Shown piece after piece: positions 1-8,272 of a DNA stretch of 64,000 bases. Location: contig NZ_JHWL01000004.1 of the NCBI RefSeq assembly GCF_000622085.1, positions 186,001 to 250,000 of the forward strand, written 5' to 3'. Every line of letters begins with the position of its first letter. Positions within the stretch are counted from its first letter, which is position 1. Source of the DNA: Butyrivibrio proteoclasticus P6B7 (GTDB taxonomy: Bacteria > Bacillota > Clostridia > Lachnospirales > Lachnospiraceae). Made by a program: the position numbers and the translations under genes. The notes beneath the pieces are model-generated. The model searched no databases. It had not been told where the DNA came from and saw only the letters and a program-made list of their open reading frames with translations.

Positions 1-1
1 C

Positions 2-1423
2 TGGAAAGCCTGCTCCCTTGAAGAGATGGCAGAGCTTGATGACAATGTGGCAAGGAACCTTGAAGGCAACGAAAGGTTTGCAGATAATGAGGTCATTACC
101 CTGGAAATCTCTGTAGAGGACACTGGAATCGGCATTAAACCTGAAGATATGGATAAGCTCTTTTCATCCTTTGAAAGAGTTGATGAAAAGAGAAATAGAA
201 CTATAGAGGGTACGGGACTTGGAATTAACATCACCCAGAACCTTCTTAAGCTCATGGGAAGTGAGCTTAAGGTAGAAAGTGAGTATAACGTAGGCTCCAG
301 ATTCTACTTCGATGTTAAGCAGAAGGTGGTGGACGAGACGCCAATTGGAGACTTTGAGGATGCCATCAGAAGGTCCCTGTCCGCCAAAGAGGAATACCAC
401 GAGAGCTTTATTGCTCCAAACGCCAAGATTCTGGTGGTGGATGACACCGAAATGAATCTTACGGTATTTAAGAACCTTCTTAAAAAGACTCGAATTCAGA
501 TTCATACAGCCACATCCGGACAAGAGTGTCTTGAGATGATAAAGAGAGAAAAGTACGACATCATCTTCATGGATCACAGAATGCCTAAGATGGACGGAAT
601 CGAATGCCTCCAGCACATCAAGGAGGATAGAGAGGGACTTAACTACGATACTCCTGTAATTGCCCTTACAGCCAACGCTGTATCCGGATCCAGAGAGATG
701 TACCTGAATGCAGGCTTTGACAATTACCTTACTAAGCCGATCCACGGTGAGATCCTTGAGCAGGGACTTATGGAGTACTTGCCTGAGGATCTGGTGACAA
801 GGGTGGACGTAGCCAAGCTTGAGGCTGAATTTGAGCAGATTCCTGTATGGATGACTAAGGCGCCCCTTATGAATGAAAAAATAGGCCTTAAGAACTGCGG
901 TGATCTTGAGTCCTATACAAACGCTCTGATAGTGTATGCAGAGTCTGCTGACAATATGGATGAGGCAATTTATAAAGCCTGGAAAGAAGAAAGGATCAAG
1001 GATTATTCCATCAAGGTCCATGCTCTTAAGAGCTCATCCCGCGTGGTGGGAGCCATGGAGATTGGAGCTCTGGCGGAAACTCTTGAAAAGGCCGGAGATG
1101 AAGAGAACGTGGAGATGATAGATCAGCTTACAGACGAGCTTTTAATCTATCACAAGGCCTTTGCAACAATGCTTAATCGCTATCTTAAGAAAGAAGAATA
1201 TACTACTCAGAAAGAGGAAATTTCTAAAGAGAAGCTGGCGGAAGCCTATATGACCATAAAAGAAATAGCCATGGCCTTTGACTACGACAGCCTGGTAACG
1301 GTAATGGATAACCTAAAAGACTATTATTCCATTCCGGAGGCAGAAAAGGAGAGGTACGAGAAACTCAAAAACGCAGTAAACAACGCCGACTGGGAAGAGA
1401 TATTAACAATAGTGGAAGGGTAA
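2..1423 (+). CDS. Hybrid sensor histidine kinase, 3' part (HATPase-receiver-Hpt)
   Basis: The frame is open back to the window edge, so the sensor and dimerisation domains lie outside. Counting from the Met at base 26, residues about 25-100 are the ATP-binding domain (G1 box DTGIGI, G2 box GTGLGI). Residues about 134-250 are a receiver: acidic pair D139/D140, phospho-acceptor D183 in FMDHRMPKMDG, K237 in LTKPI. Residues about 300-390 form an Hpt-like domain with the likely phospho-His H332 in VHALKSSS. By family this is a multistep phosphorelay protein. The next gene starts 4 bases after the stop and also carries a receiver, so it is a likely partner. The stimulus cannot be told from this part. 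Confidence 0.9.
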   Translation, partial: WKACSLEEMAELDDNVARNLEGNERFADNEVITLEISVEDTGIGIKPEDMDKLFSSFERVDEKRNRTIEGTGLGINITQNLLKLMGSELKVESEYNVGSRFYFDVKQKVVDETPIGDFEDAIRRSLSAKEEYHESFIAPNAKILVVDDTEMNLTVFKNLLKKTRIQIHTATSGQECLEMIKREKYDIIFMDHRMPKMDGIECLQHIKEDREGLNYDTPVIALTANAVSGSREMYLNAGFDNYLTKPIHGEILEQGLMEYLPEDLVTRVDVAKLEAEFEQIPVWMTKAPLMNEKIGLKNCGDLESYTNALIVYAESADNMDEAIYKAWKEERIKDYSIKVHALKSSSRVVGAMEIGALAETLEKAGDEENVEMIDQLTDELLIYHKAFATMLNRYLKKEEYTTQKEEISKEKLAEAYMTIKEIAMAFDYDSLVTVMDNLKDYYSIPEAEKERYEKLKNAVNNADWEEILTIVEG

Positions 1424-1427
1424 TTCT

Positions 1428-2207
1428 ATGAATACTAAGCTATTACTCATTAACCAGGGCTCCACATTCATGGTGGACGCCATAGAGAATAATCTTAAGG
1501 AAGCGCACTTCGAAGTGTACAAGAGTGCTCTTAACGTAAAAGAGCTATCTAAGTACGTGGACGATTGTGAGGTCTTTTTAATCTACCTTGGAGACTATAT
1601 CGCCAGCTGCGAAGAGGGGCTGGTGTTCCTTAAAGACAAGTTCATCGAGCAGGATAAATACGTGAATGTCATTGGGGATAACCTGGAAATTGAAGAATTT
1701 AAGCGCTATATGCCAGGCTCACTTATTGAGAATATGTTCCCAAGGCCACTGGACATCAAGATGATGATCGAGGTCATGCTTAACGTAAGCTCCAAGAACA
1801 ACGAAGAGAACCTTAGAAAGACCATCCTTCTTGCAGATGACGATCCTGCCTACCTTAAGGTGGTTAAGAGCTGGCTTTCAGAAAAGTACAAGGTGATAAT
1901 CGTTAACTCCGGAATGCAGGCCATTACCTACCTTGCCAAGAACACTCCTGACCTTATCCTTCTTGACTATGAGATGCCTGTAACCAGCGGCGCCCAGGTC
2001 CTTGAAATGATACGAAGTGAAAGTGCAACTGCTTCAATCCCAGTATTTTTCCTTACCGGCAAAGACGACAAGGAAACTGTTACCAAGGTTCTTTCTCTAA
2101 GGCCACAGGGCTATATCCTTAAGACTGTTAAAAAGAGAAAGCTCCTTGAGCAGATAGGTAACTACTTTGACATGACCAAGAACAAGATCCATCAGCAGGT
2201 TCTGTAG
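1428..2207 (+). CDS. Double-receiver response regulator, N-terminal receiver degenerate
   Basis: 259 aa. Residues about 131-250 are a clear receiver: acidic cluster DDD 137-139, phospho-acceptor D180 in LILLDYEMP, T210, and Lys232 in ILKTVK, where the usual Pro after the Lys is missing. Residues 1-125 have the same alternating strand/helix pattern (start KLLLINQ, a strand around CEVFLIYLGDY, FPRPLDI near the end) but lack the acidic pair and a convincing acceptor Asp, so I read them as a pseudo-receiver. There is no DNA-binding or enzymatic output domain. It starts right after the hybrid kinase stop, with GGAAGGG as ribosome site. Probably a relay or protein-interaction regulator for the kinase. 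Confidence 0.8.
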   Translation: MNTKLLLINQGSTFMVDAIENNLKEAHFEVYKSALNVKELSKYVDDCEVFLIYLGDYIASCEEGLVFLKDKFIEQDKYVNVIGDNLEIEEFKRYMPGSLIENMFPRPLDIKMMIEVMLNVSSKNNEENLRKTILLADDDPAYLKVVKSWLSEKYKVIIVNSGMQAITYLAKNTPDLILLDYEMPVTSGAQVLEMIRSESATASIPVFFLTGKDDKETVTKVLSLRPQGYILKTVKKRKLLEQIGNYFDMTKNKIHQQVL

Positions 2208-2315
2208 GCCTTAATCAAGAAACTATGTGGTTTGACTTTTGTCCTGATAAGAAGTAACTTATTATACAGATTGCTCGTGTTTTTTGAGCATAATAAGTAT
2301 TTGTTTGAGGGATTT

Positions 2316-3680
2316 ATGAAAAAACTAAAGCTATCCCCGGTACAAATTATACCGGGGAGTTTTTTATTGACTATTCTTATAGGCACCATTCTTTTGATGC
2401 TGCCTGTTTCTAGTGCTGCCGGAACCTGGACGGATCCATTGACAGCTCTTTTTACAGCTACTACAAGTGTGTGCGTTACGGGGCTTGTGGTGGTGGATAC
2501 CTATGCCCACTGGAGCTTTGTGGGACAGCTCTTTATCATTATCCTGGTGCAGATCGGCGGTCTTGGCATGATCACAGTGGCATCTATGCTGATGGTGGTC
2601 ACTAAGCGCAAGTTCTCGCTCACTGACAGAATGCTGCTTCAGGACTCCTTTAATCTCAATTCCAATTCCAAGCTTTTGACCTTCCTTGTTAAGGTTCTTA
2701 AGGGAACCTTCCTGGTGGAGGGTGTTGGAACCCTTCTGTATGCCATTAAATTCGTGCCAGAATTCGGTTCTGACAGAGGAATATGGATTTCTATATTTAA
2801 TTCCATCTCGGCCTTTTGTAACGCGGGAATGGACGTTATAGGACCAAATAGTATGGGTGACTACAGAAGTGATCCTCTTGTGATGACTGTTACCATGCTC
2901 CTTATTGTTATGGGAGGTATCGGTTTCGTAGTTTGGTTTGATGTTATGGACAGGGTAAAAGAGGGTACGAAGAAAGGCTTTAATCCTATTAAGATCTGGA
3001 CAAGGCTTTCTGAGCACACCAAGCTGGTTGTAAGCTTTTCCTTTGCGCTTATCTTTGGCGGAATGCTTATAATCCTGATAGCTGAGTACAATAACCCTGA
3101 GACAATAGGTAACATGGGCATTGGAGGCAAGCTTGTAAACAGTCTCTTTGAGTCCATTACCCTTAGAACTGCGGGATTTACCACATTTTCTCAAAGCGGC
3201 CTTAATAATGGCTCCTGCCTTGTGGCCTATGTTCTCATGTTTATTGGAGGATCTCCAATAGGAACTGCAGGCGGTGTTAAGACTGTGACCATGTTCCTTC
3301 TTATCATGAACGTAAGAAGCTATGTGCGCCATCAGGATGCCAAGGTTATCTTTAACAGAAGGGTTTCTGAGGATTCCATGAGAAAGGCTTCAGCTGTGAC
3401 CTTCGTGGGAGTTGTGGCGGTGTTTATTCTCACAATCCTTCTATCCATGGTTAATCCGGTGCCGCTGGAGGATGCGCTATTTGAGATAGTAAGTGCCTGC
3501 GGAACAGTAGGTCTTTCAAGGGGGCTTACGCCATCTCTTAATGCTTGGGGTAAGAGCCTTGTAATAATCGCCATGTATCTTGGAAGAATAGGACCGATTT
3601 CATTGGTGGCATTCTTTTCAGGAAACAGTGTGGATAACAATAAGTTAAACTATTCAGAAGGAACATTTTACGTCGGATAA
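2316..3680 (+). CDS. ktrB: KtrB/TrkH-type potassium channel subunit
   Basis: About 454 aa, the usual KtrB length. The four pore-loop repeats are visible: TSVCVTGL, SAFCNAGM, LRTAGFTT and CGTVGLSRG, each with the selectivity-filter Gly. Hydrophobic segments run throughout. An upstream in-frame start at 2232 would add 28 residues. I prefer ATG 2316 because TGAGGGA lies just before it and MKKLKLSPVQ is a typical N-terminus for this family. The KtrA regulator follows 86 bases downstream. Known role: K+ (often Na+-coupled) uptake across the cell membrane, gated by the cytosolic RCK subunit. Confidence 0.93.
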   Translation: MKKLKLSPVQIIPGSFLLTILIGTILLMLPVSSAAGTWTDPLTALFTATTSVCVTGLVVVDTYAHWSFVGQLFIIILVQIGGLGMITVASMLMVVTKRKFSLTDRMLLQDSFNLNSNSKLLTFLVKVLKGTFLVEGVGTLLYAIKFVPEFGSDRGIWISIFNSISAFCNAGMDVIGPNSMGDYRSDPLVMTVTMLLIVMGGIGFVVWFDVMDRVKEGTKKGFNPIKIWTRLSEHTKLVVSFSFALIFGGMLIILIAEYNNPETIGNMGIGGKLVNSLFESITLRTAGFTTFSQSGLNNGSCLVAYVLMFIGGSPIGTAGGVKTVTMFLLIMNVRSYVRHQDAKVIFNRRVSEDSMRKASAVTFVGVVAVFILTILLSMVNPVPLEDALFEIVSACGTVGLSRGLTPSLNAWGKSLVIIAMYLGRIGPISLVAFFSGNSVDNNKLNYSEGTFYVG

Positions 3681-3766
3681 AAGAAAACGTGGAATAAACT
3701 ATTATGTCAAATGAATGTAATTATGTGGCATAAGACGGATATGCTTTTGAAATAAAGGAGAATAGG

Positions 3767-4411
3767 ATGAAGAAATCAATTGCAATATTAGGATTAGGAA
3801 AATATGGATGCTCACTGGCACAGGAACTTTACAATATGGGTGAGGACGTGCTGGTAGCGGACTTTGATGAAAAGGCCATAAGAGATATTTCTCCAAAGGT
3901 TACAGCTGCTGTCTGCGCAGATCTTAATAACGAGGACGAAATCTCAGCTCTTGGCCTTCAGAACATGGACATCGTAATTGTCTGCATGGGCGGCAATATT
4001 TCAGCCAGCATCATGAGCGTGGCCATTGCTAAGGAGAAGGGCGTGCCTGTAGTTATCGCCAAGGCTTCATCTGATAGAATGAAGGCTATTCTTACAAGAG
4101 TTGGCGCAGACAAGATCATTGACCCTGAAAAAGAAGGTGGTATCAGAAGTGCCAAGATTCTCACTTCTCAGCATATCCATGACTACTTTGAGCTTGATGA
4201 GAACCTGTGCATGATCGAGCTTCGCCCTAAGGATTCCTGGATCGGCAAGGATCTTATTGAGCTTAACCTTCGAAAGAAATACAACATGAACGTTGCTGCC
4301 ATCAAGAAAGAGGGCGGCAAGTGGGGCTACGTTAATCCAAACGTTAAGCTTTCCGAGGATCACCTTCTTATGACCATTATCGAGAAGGATGACATCAATA
4401 AGTGGAGATGA
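3767..4411 (+). CDS. ktrA: KtrA/TrkA-type RCK regulatory subunit
   Basis: 214 aa. The N-terminal Rossmann (RCK_N) domain starts ILGLGKYGCSLAQEL with a GxGxxG nucleotide loop and the acidic residue after the second strand (VADFDEKA). The RCK_C domain covers about residues 135-214. AAAGGAG precedes the ATG. It follows ktrB, so together they make a KtrAB potassium system. In the family the cytosolic octamer binds ATP/ADP, and in many Bacillota c-di-AMP at RCK_C. That last point is family knowledge, not visible here. Confidence 0.93.
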   Translation: MKKSIAILGLGKYGCSLAQELYNMGEDVLVADFDEKAIRDISPKVTAAVCADLNNEDEISALGLQNMDIVIVCMGGNISASIMSVAIAKEKGVPVVIAKASSDRMKAILTRVGADKIIDPEKEGGIRSAKILTSQHIHDYFELDENLCMIELRPKDSWIGKDLIELNLRKKYNMNVAAIKKEGGKWGYVNPNVKLSEDHLLMTIIEKDDINKWR

Positions 4412-4469
4412 TAATACACTGATCATTTGTGCATAAACAGATAATTATTGAACTGAGTTGGGGAGAACG

Positions 4470-5828
4470 ATGGAATACAAAATACTTGCACTTCTAATAA
4501 TGGCAGTTTTCTACGGAATATATTTTGCCAAAATGATGATCCAAAAGAAAAAGGGCATCGTCACAGACCAGATAGCCAAGGGCAAGGTCCACGACAAGGG
4601 CTTCTACATCGAGGTTATCATGAAGATCGCCACATGCCTGATTCCTCTGGTTGAGGTAATCTCCATAGTGATTGGCAGATCAAGCCTTGCCTTTATCTGG
4701 AGAGTAATAGGCGTTTACTTTGGAGTCGTAGGTGACATCGTATTCTTCCTTGCTGTCTGGACCATGAGAGATAGCTGGAGAGCGGGAGTTGCCAAGGACG
4801 ATGAAAAGAGAAATCTCGTAACTGAAGGCATCTACAGATATTCAAGAAACCCTGCCTTTCTTGGTTTTGACCTTGTGTATATTGGAATCCTTCTTATGTA
4901 CGCTAACCCGGTTTTGTACATAATTACATTTATAGCAGTCACAATGCTTCACCTTCAGATCCTTCAGGAGGAAAGCTATCTTAAGGCAACCTATGGAAAT
5001 GAATATCTTGAGTACCGCGACAAGACCAGTCGCTATGCTGGCTATGGCAAAGTGACATTTTCTAAAGTCATCATGTATGGATATTTCCTCTTATTCATCT
5101 GGTCAGTTTGTTATTTCGTTACCTGCCTTGCCTATGGCGGCGGTTTAAGGCTTTCATGGGTTTGGCTCTGGGCGTTGATCGCAGCCTTTAGCGCACTTAG
5201 AGTCTGGATGATAAAGGGCCATATTGATGGTAACGAAAGATTCAAGATTCCCGGAGTTCTTAGGTGGATCTACCGCGTGGCATTTGTTATCTGTCTGTCT
5301 ATATTTCTTTTTACAGAATTCAAAATCGTAAAGGCCATGACAGCCCACCCTTCCAAGGACCTTGACTACGTGGTGGTTCTGGGCGCTGGCATGATAGGAG
5401 ATCAGCCCACCAACCCACTTCGTGTAAGGATAGAAAGAGCTGCCAGGTACATGGAGGAGAATGAGAACACTGTCCTTATTGCATCAGGTGGCAAGGGCAT
5501 CGACGAGCAGATAAGTGAGGCAGAATGTATAAAGAACTACCTCCTTGCCCACTACGACATTGATGAGAGCAGGATTATCTTAGAGGATAAATCCAGAGAC
5601 ACTGAAGAGAATCTGGCCAACAGCCTTGTGATCATCGGAGATCCAGAGGCTTCTGTGGGAATCGTCACCAATTCCTTCCACGAGTACAGAGCCCTGACAA
5701 TTGCAAGACATACAGGCTATAAAAACGCGGAATCTGTTCCAGCAACAACTTTAATGCCAGTAGGCATTCACTATGTTGTGCGAGAGTTCTTCGGAATGGT
5801 AGAATTATTATTGAAGTATGAGATGTGA
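4470..5828 (+). CDS. Membrane methyltransferase-like/DUF218 (YdcF/SanA-type) fusion
   Basis: About 452 aa. ATG 4470 is chosen over an in-frame TTG at 4458 because GGGGA lies at the right distance. Residues about 1-200 resemble the isoprenylcysteine/phospholipid methyltransferase (ICMT/PEMT) fold: several membrane segments and the signature block around LVTEGIYRYSRNPAFLGF, with EYLEYRDKTSRY at its end. Two more membrane segments follow. Residues about 285-450 are a DUF218 domain: DYVVVLGAGM, NPLRVRIERA, SGGKG, SEAE, ED.SRDTEEN, VTNSFHEYRA. DUF218 proteins are linked to envelope carrier-lipid metabolism. The substrate of either half is unknown. Having both halves in one chain is unusual. Confidence 0.75.
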   Translation: MEYKILALLIMAVFYGIYFAKMMIQKKKGIVTDQIAKGKVHDKGFYIEVIMKIATCLIPLVEVISIVIGRSSLAFIWRVIGVYFGVVGDIVFFLAVWTMRDSWRAGVAKDDEKRNLVTEGIYRYSRNPAFLGFDLVYIGILLMYANPVLYIITFIAVTMLHLQILQEESYLKATYGNEYLEYRDKTSRYAGYGKVTFSKVIMYGYFLLFIWSVCYFVTCLAYGGGLRLSWVWLWALIAAFSALRVWMIKGHIDGNERFKIPGVLRWIYRVAFVICLSIFLFTEFKIVKAMTAHPSKDLDYVVVLGAGMIGDQPTNPLRVRIERAARYMEENENTVLIASGGKGIDEQISEAECIKNYLLAHYDIDESRIILEDKSRDTEENLANSLVIIGDPEASVGIVTNSFHEYRALTIARHTGYKNAESVPATTLMPVGIHYVVREFFGMVELLLKYEM

Positions 5829-5901
5829 CGGGGCCAGATTGGCAAAGATAAGTTGATGCCCCAGATCTGTGATTTTTGATATTTTATAAGGAGATTTGGC
5901 T

Positions 5902-6936
5902 ATGAAGAATGTTACCCTGGGACGTACTGGCATTACGGTTCCACAGAATGGCTTTGGCGCACTTCCTGTTCAGCGAGTTACTAAGGACGAGGCAGTAGCT
6001 CTTTTGAGAAAAGCCTACGACGGTGGAATGAGATTCTTTGACACAGCAAGAGCTTACTCTGACAGTGAGGAGAAGGTTGGTCTTGCCTTTGGCGATGGCT
6101 ATGTGAAGAGAGAAGATATCATCATAGCCACCAAGACCCACGCCAAGACTCCTGAAGACTTCTGGAAGGATCTTGAGACCTCTCTTGAGCTTCTCAAGAC
6201 CTCATATATAGATATTTATCAGTTTCATCTCATGGGACAGTGCTGGAAAGAAGGCGATGGCACAGGCATGTACGAGTGCATGCTTAAGGCCAAGGAGCAG
6301 GGAAAGATAAGACATATCGGTGGAACAGCCCACAAGATCGGCGTTGCCAAAGAGCTGGCTACTTCCGGCCTCTATGAGACTGTTCAGTACCCTCTTAGCT
6401 ACCTTGCCACTGATAAAGAAATTGAGCTTATCAAGCTTTGCAATGAGAATAATGTTGGCTTCATCTGCATGAAGGGCCTTGCTGGCGGCCTTATCACTAA
6501 TTCCAGGGCTGCAATGGCCTTTGTAAGCCAGTTTGATGGCACAGTACCTATCTGGGGCATTCAGAGGGAAAAAGAGCTGGATGAGTGGCTTTCCTACATG
6601 GATACCGATGTTGCTCTTGATGATGAGCTTAAGAGCTTCATTGAGTTCGAGAGAAAAGAGCTTATGGGCGACTTCTGCAGAGGTTGTGGCTACTGCATGC
6701 CATGTACTGTAGGTATCGAGATCAACAACTGTAACCGTATGTCACTGATGCTTAGAAGAGCTCCAAGTAAATCCTGGCTTTCCGAGCACTGGCAGCAGGA
6801 AATGGAGAAGATCGAATCTTGCGTCAACTGCGGCGCATGTAAAACCAAATGCCCATACGAACTGGACATTCCAGTTCTCCTAAGAAAGAATCTAGAGGAC
6901 TATAGGGAAGTACTAAAAGGAAACCGTGAGGTGTGA
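5902..6936 (+). CDS. Aldo/keto reductase with C-terminal 4Fe-4S ferredoxin domain
   Basis: 344 aa from ATG 5902, eight bases after ATAAGGAG. Residues 1-250 are an aldo/keto reductase barrel with the catalytic set visible: Asp/Tyr in FFDTARAYSDSEEKVG, Lys in IIATKTHAKT and His in DIYQFHLM. Two four-Cys clusters follow: C259, C262, C265, C268 and C307, C310, C313, C317 (CVNCGACKTKCP), as in bacterial ferredoxins. This subfamily is common in clostridia and probably passes electrons between a ferredoxin pool and a nicotinamide-bound carbonyl substrate. The substrate is unknown. A strong terminator follows at once. Confidence 0.9.
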   Translation: MKNVTLGRTGITVPQNGFGALPVQRVTKDEAVALLRKAYDGGMRFFDTARAYSDSEEKVGLAFGDGYVKREDIIIATKTHAKTPEDFWKDLETSLELLKTSYIDIYQFHLMGQCWKEGDGTGMYECMLKAKEQGKIRHIGGTAHKIGVAKELATSGLYETVQYPLSYLATDKEIELIKLCNENNVGFICMKGLAGGLITNSRAAMAFVSQFDGTVPIWGIQREKELDEWLSYMDTDVALDDELKSFIEFERKELMGDFCRGCGYCMPCTVGIEINNCNRMSLMLRRAPSKSWLSEHWQQEMEKIESCVNCGACKTKCPYELDIPVLLRKNLEDYREVLKGNREV

Positions 6937-6942
6937 ATAACT

Positions 6943-6977
6943 AAAGGGGTCAAGAGTTTTCTTGACTCCTATTTTTT
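6943..6977 (+). terminator. Intrinsic terminator after the aldo/keto reductase
   Basis: GGGGTCAAGA and TTCTTGACTCC pair across a 3-nt loop and are followed by TATTTTTT. Confidence 0.85.
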
Positions 6978-7003
6978 GAGATTTGTAGAGGACTTGATAA
7001 TGA

Positions 7004-7187
7004 AGGGGCTGGTGCCATGTCTTTACCAATGTGAGGCATTTGCAGGAGTTGATGAGTTCCACGGTGAAATATCAGAAAAATGTCGAGTGTTCTGAACGAC
7101 TGTGAAATGAGACATTTTTCTGATATGAGCCGATGGAAGTCACAACGAGTAAACGCGAACAGTGGTAAAGACATGGCACCAGCCCCT
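7004..7187. repeat. Nested 184-bp imperfect palindrome
   Basis: The outer arms 7004-7028 and 7163-7187 are perfect 25-bp reverse complements (core GGCTGGTGCCATGTC). The inner arms 7069-7084 and 7111-7126 are perfect 16-bp reverse complements (core CAGAAAAATGTC). The stretch between outer and inner arms is also imperfectly complementary (TTGATGAGTTCCACGG against the complement of CGATGGAAGTCACAAC). The whole element can therefore fold as one long hairpin with a 26-nt loop. There is no convincing ORF inside. It could be a MITE/REP-type element or a non-coding RNA; no second copy is in the window. Confidence 0.85.
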
Positions 7188-7240
7188 CATTTCAAATCGT
7201 CAGAATATTCAGACAATTTGAAAATAATTTGCAAAGATGG

Positions 7241-7269
7241 TTGACAACTTTGAACCGAGATGGTATATT
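7241..7269 (+). promoter_or_regulatory. Sigma70-type promoter of the mntP leader
   Basis: TTGACA at 7241-7246, a 17-base spacer and TATATT at 7264-7269. Transcription would start near 7276, leaving a leader of about 350 nt before mntP. Confidence 0.8.
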
Positions 7270-7299
7270 ATATTTACAATCACATTGTAGATAAAACCT

Positions 7300-7420
7300 A
7301 CGCAGTCGAGATGGCATAAGCTTCATCGTAGACGAGCAATGGTTATCGGAGCAGCTGACATTTACAGCGAGGGTGGCGATGCTTCATCGTAGCCAGGGAA
7401 TGTCAAGGAGCTGCTAAAGG
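7300..7420 (+). promoter_or_regulatory. Structured mntP leader with tandem repeats (candidate riboswitch)
   Basis: Two related units, about 7302-7355 and 7363-7414, share GCTTCATCGTAG at 7320-7331 and 7381-7392 (period 61) plus GAG, TGGC, AATG and GGAGC.GCT at matching places. Each unit can form a GAUG/CAUC helix with a GUA bulge closed by a second helix (GTC/GAC in unit 1, GGC/GCC in unit 2). In unit 2 a longer outer stem pairs 7351-7362 with 7399-7414 around an AAGG bulge. A terminator hairpin lies downstream and the gene controlled exports a metal, so a ligand-sensing RNA is a reasonable inference. It lacks the GGGGAGUA signature of the yybP-ykoY manganese riboswitch, and I do not recognise the class. 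Confidence 0.55.
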
Positions 7421-7474
7421 GATGTGATAAATATATAAAGGATGGTAAAGACCATTGGAAAATCAGTTCTGAAG

Positions 7475-7508
7475 ACGGGTGTTCATTTATAAAATGGATG
7501 CCCGTTTT
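7475..7508 (+). terminator. Terminator/expression platform in the mntP leader
   Basis: ACGGGTGTTCATTT pairs (with G-U pairs) with AAATGGATGCCCGT across a 3-nt loop, followed by TTTT and then a second T-run at 7517-7522. A small ATGGT/ACCAT hairpin (7442-7455) sits just upstream. It ends transcripts that start at 7276 unless it is prevented from forming. Confidence 0.75.
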
Positions 7509-7553
7509 CGTTATGTCTTTTTAAGACCACAACTGACATTCCAGATACCATGC

Positions 7554-7582
7554 TTCATCTTTGACATTTATTGTGCTATAAT
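7554..7582 (+). promoter_or_regulatory. Possible second promoter close to mntP
   Basis: Extended -10 TGCTATAAT (TATAAT at 7577-7582) with a weak -35 (TTCATC) 17 bases upstream. If active it would bypass the leader terminator. Confidence 0.4.
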
Positions 7583-7627
7583 TACAGTCCTTGGCAACGT
7601 AAATCTAGATTTTGGTAGGAAATAACA

Positions 7628-8272
7628 ATGGCACTTGGATTTCTATTTTTCTTTAACAGCGCTATGCTTGGCTTTGGCCTTGCCATGGACGCTTTTTCAG
7701 TTTCACTGGCTAATGGTTTTGCTGATAATAAGATGAGTAAGGTTAGACGCCATCAGATGGCCGGAGTCTATGCAGGCTTCCAGTTCATGATGCCTGTTAT
7801 CGGCTGGTTCCTTGTTCATTACGCTGCAGAGTTCTTTGAGGGCTTCCAGAAGTTTATCCCATGGATCGCATTGATCCTTCTTGCAATCATTGGTGGCAAG
7901 ATGCTCATCGAGGGTATCCTTGATAAAAGAGCTCAGATCAAATGCACAGGTGGTGGCGTATGTCAGAAATGCGACATTGAGAAATGCAGATTATATGGCA
8001 TCGACGATGTGGGAGAGCACATCTCCAACAAGCTCCTGGTTCTTCAGGGCATTGCCACATCAATCGACGCCTTATCAGTTGGATTTACAATTTCCCAGTA
8101 CGGAATCTGGGAGGTATTACTTAGCGCCTTCATCATCGGCGCAGTTACATACGTGGTTTGCTACGTTGGACTTAAGCTTGGTATCAAGTTTGGAACAAAG
8201 CTTTCAAGCTACGCCAAGATCATCGGCGGACTTATCCTTATCGCCATCGGCATAGAGATCTTCTTTAGTTGA
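7628..8272 (+). CDS. mntP: Manganese efflux pump MntP
   Basis: 214 aa, six predicted membrane segments. The two internal repeats carry the family Asp motifs: AMDAFSVSLANGF near the start and SIDALSVGF past the middle, the intramembrane acidic residues thought to pass Mn2+. The cytosolic loop between the repeats has a Cys cluster (CTGGGVCQKCDIEKC) that could bind metal; this is a clostridial-type feature. It sits behind a long structured leader with a terminator, so expression is probably attenuated. Its 3' end overlaps the convergent AraC gene by 8 bases. Confidence 0.92.
   Translation: MALGFLFFFNSAMLGFGLAMDAFSVSLANGFADNKMSKVRRHQMAGVYAGFQFMMPVIGWFLVHYAAEFFEGFQKFIPWIALILLAIIGGKMLIEGILDKRAQIKCTGGGVCQKCDIEKCRLYGIDDVGEHISNKLLVLQGIATSIDALSVGFTISQYGIWEVLLSAFIIGAVTYVVCYVGLKLGIKFGTKLSSYAKIIGGLILIAIGIEIFFS

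Noticed and set aside
164..1021. Long minus-strand ORF (285 aa) opposite the hybrid kinase
   Set aside because: Shadow of the real gene: no ribosome site, odd composition, and the plus strand has clear kinase/receiver motifs. The same holds for other antisense frames, for example 2364-3332 and 14656-15306.
2232..2315. Upstream start for the KtrB gene
   Set aside because: No ribosome site; ATG 2316 fits the family N-terminus.
7276..7520. yybP-ykoY (manganese) riboswitch before mntP
   Set aside because: Expected from the gene, but the GGGGAGUA-type conserved loop is not visible; reported only as an unclassified structured leader.
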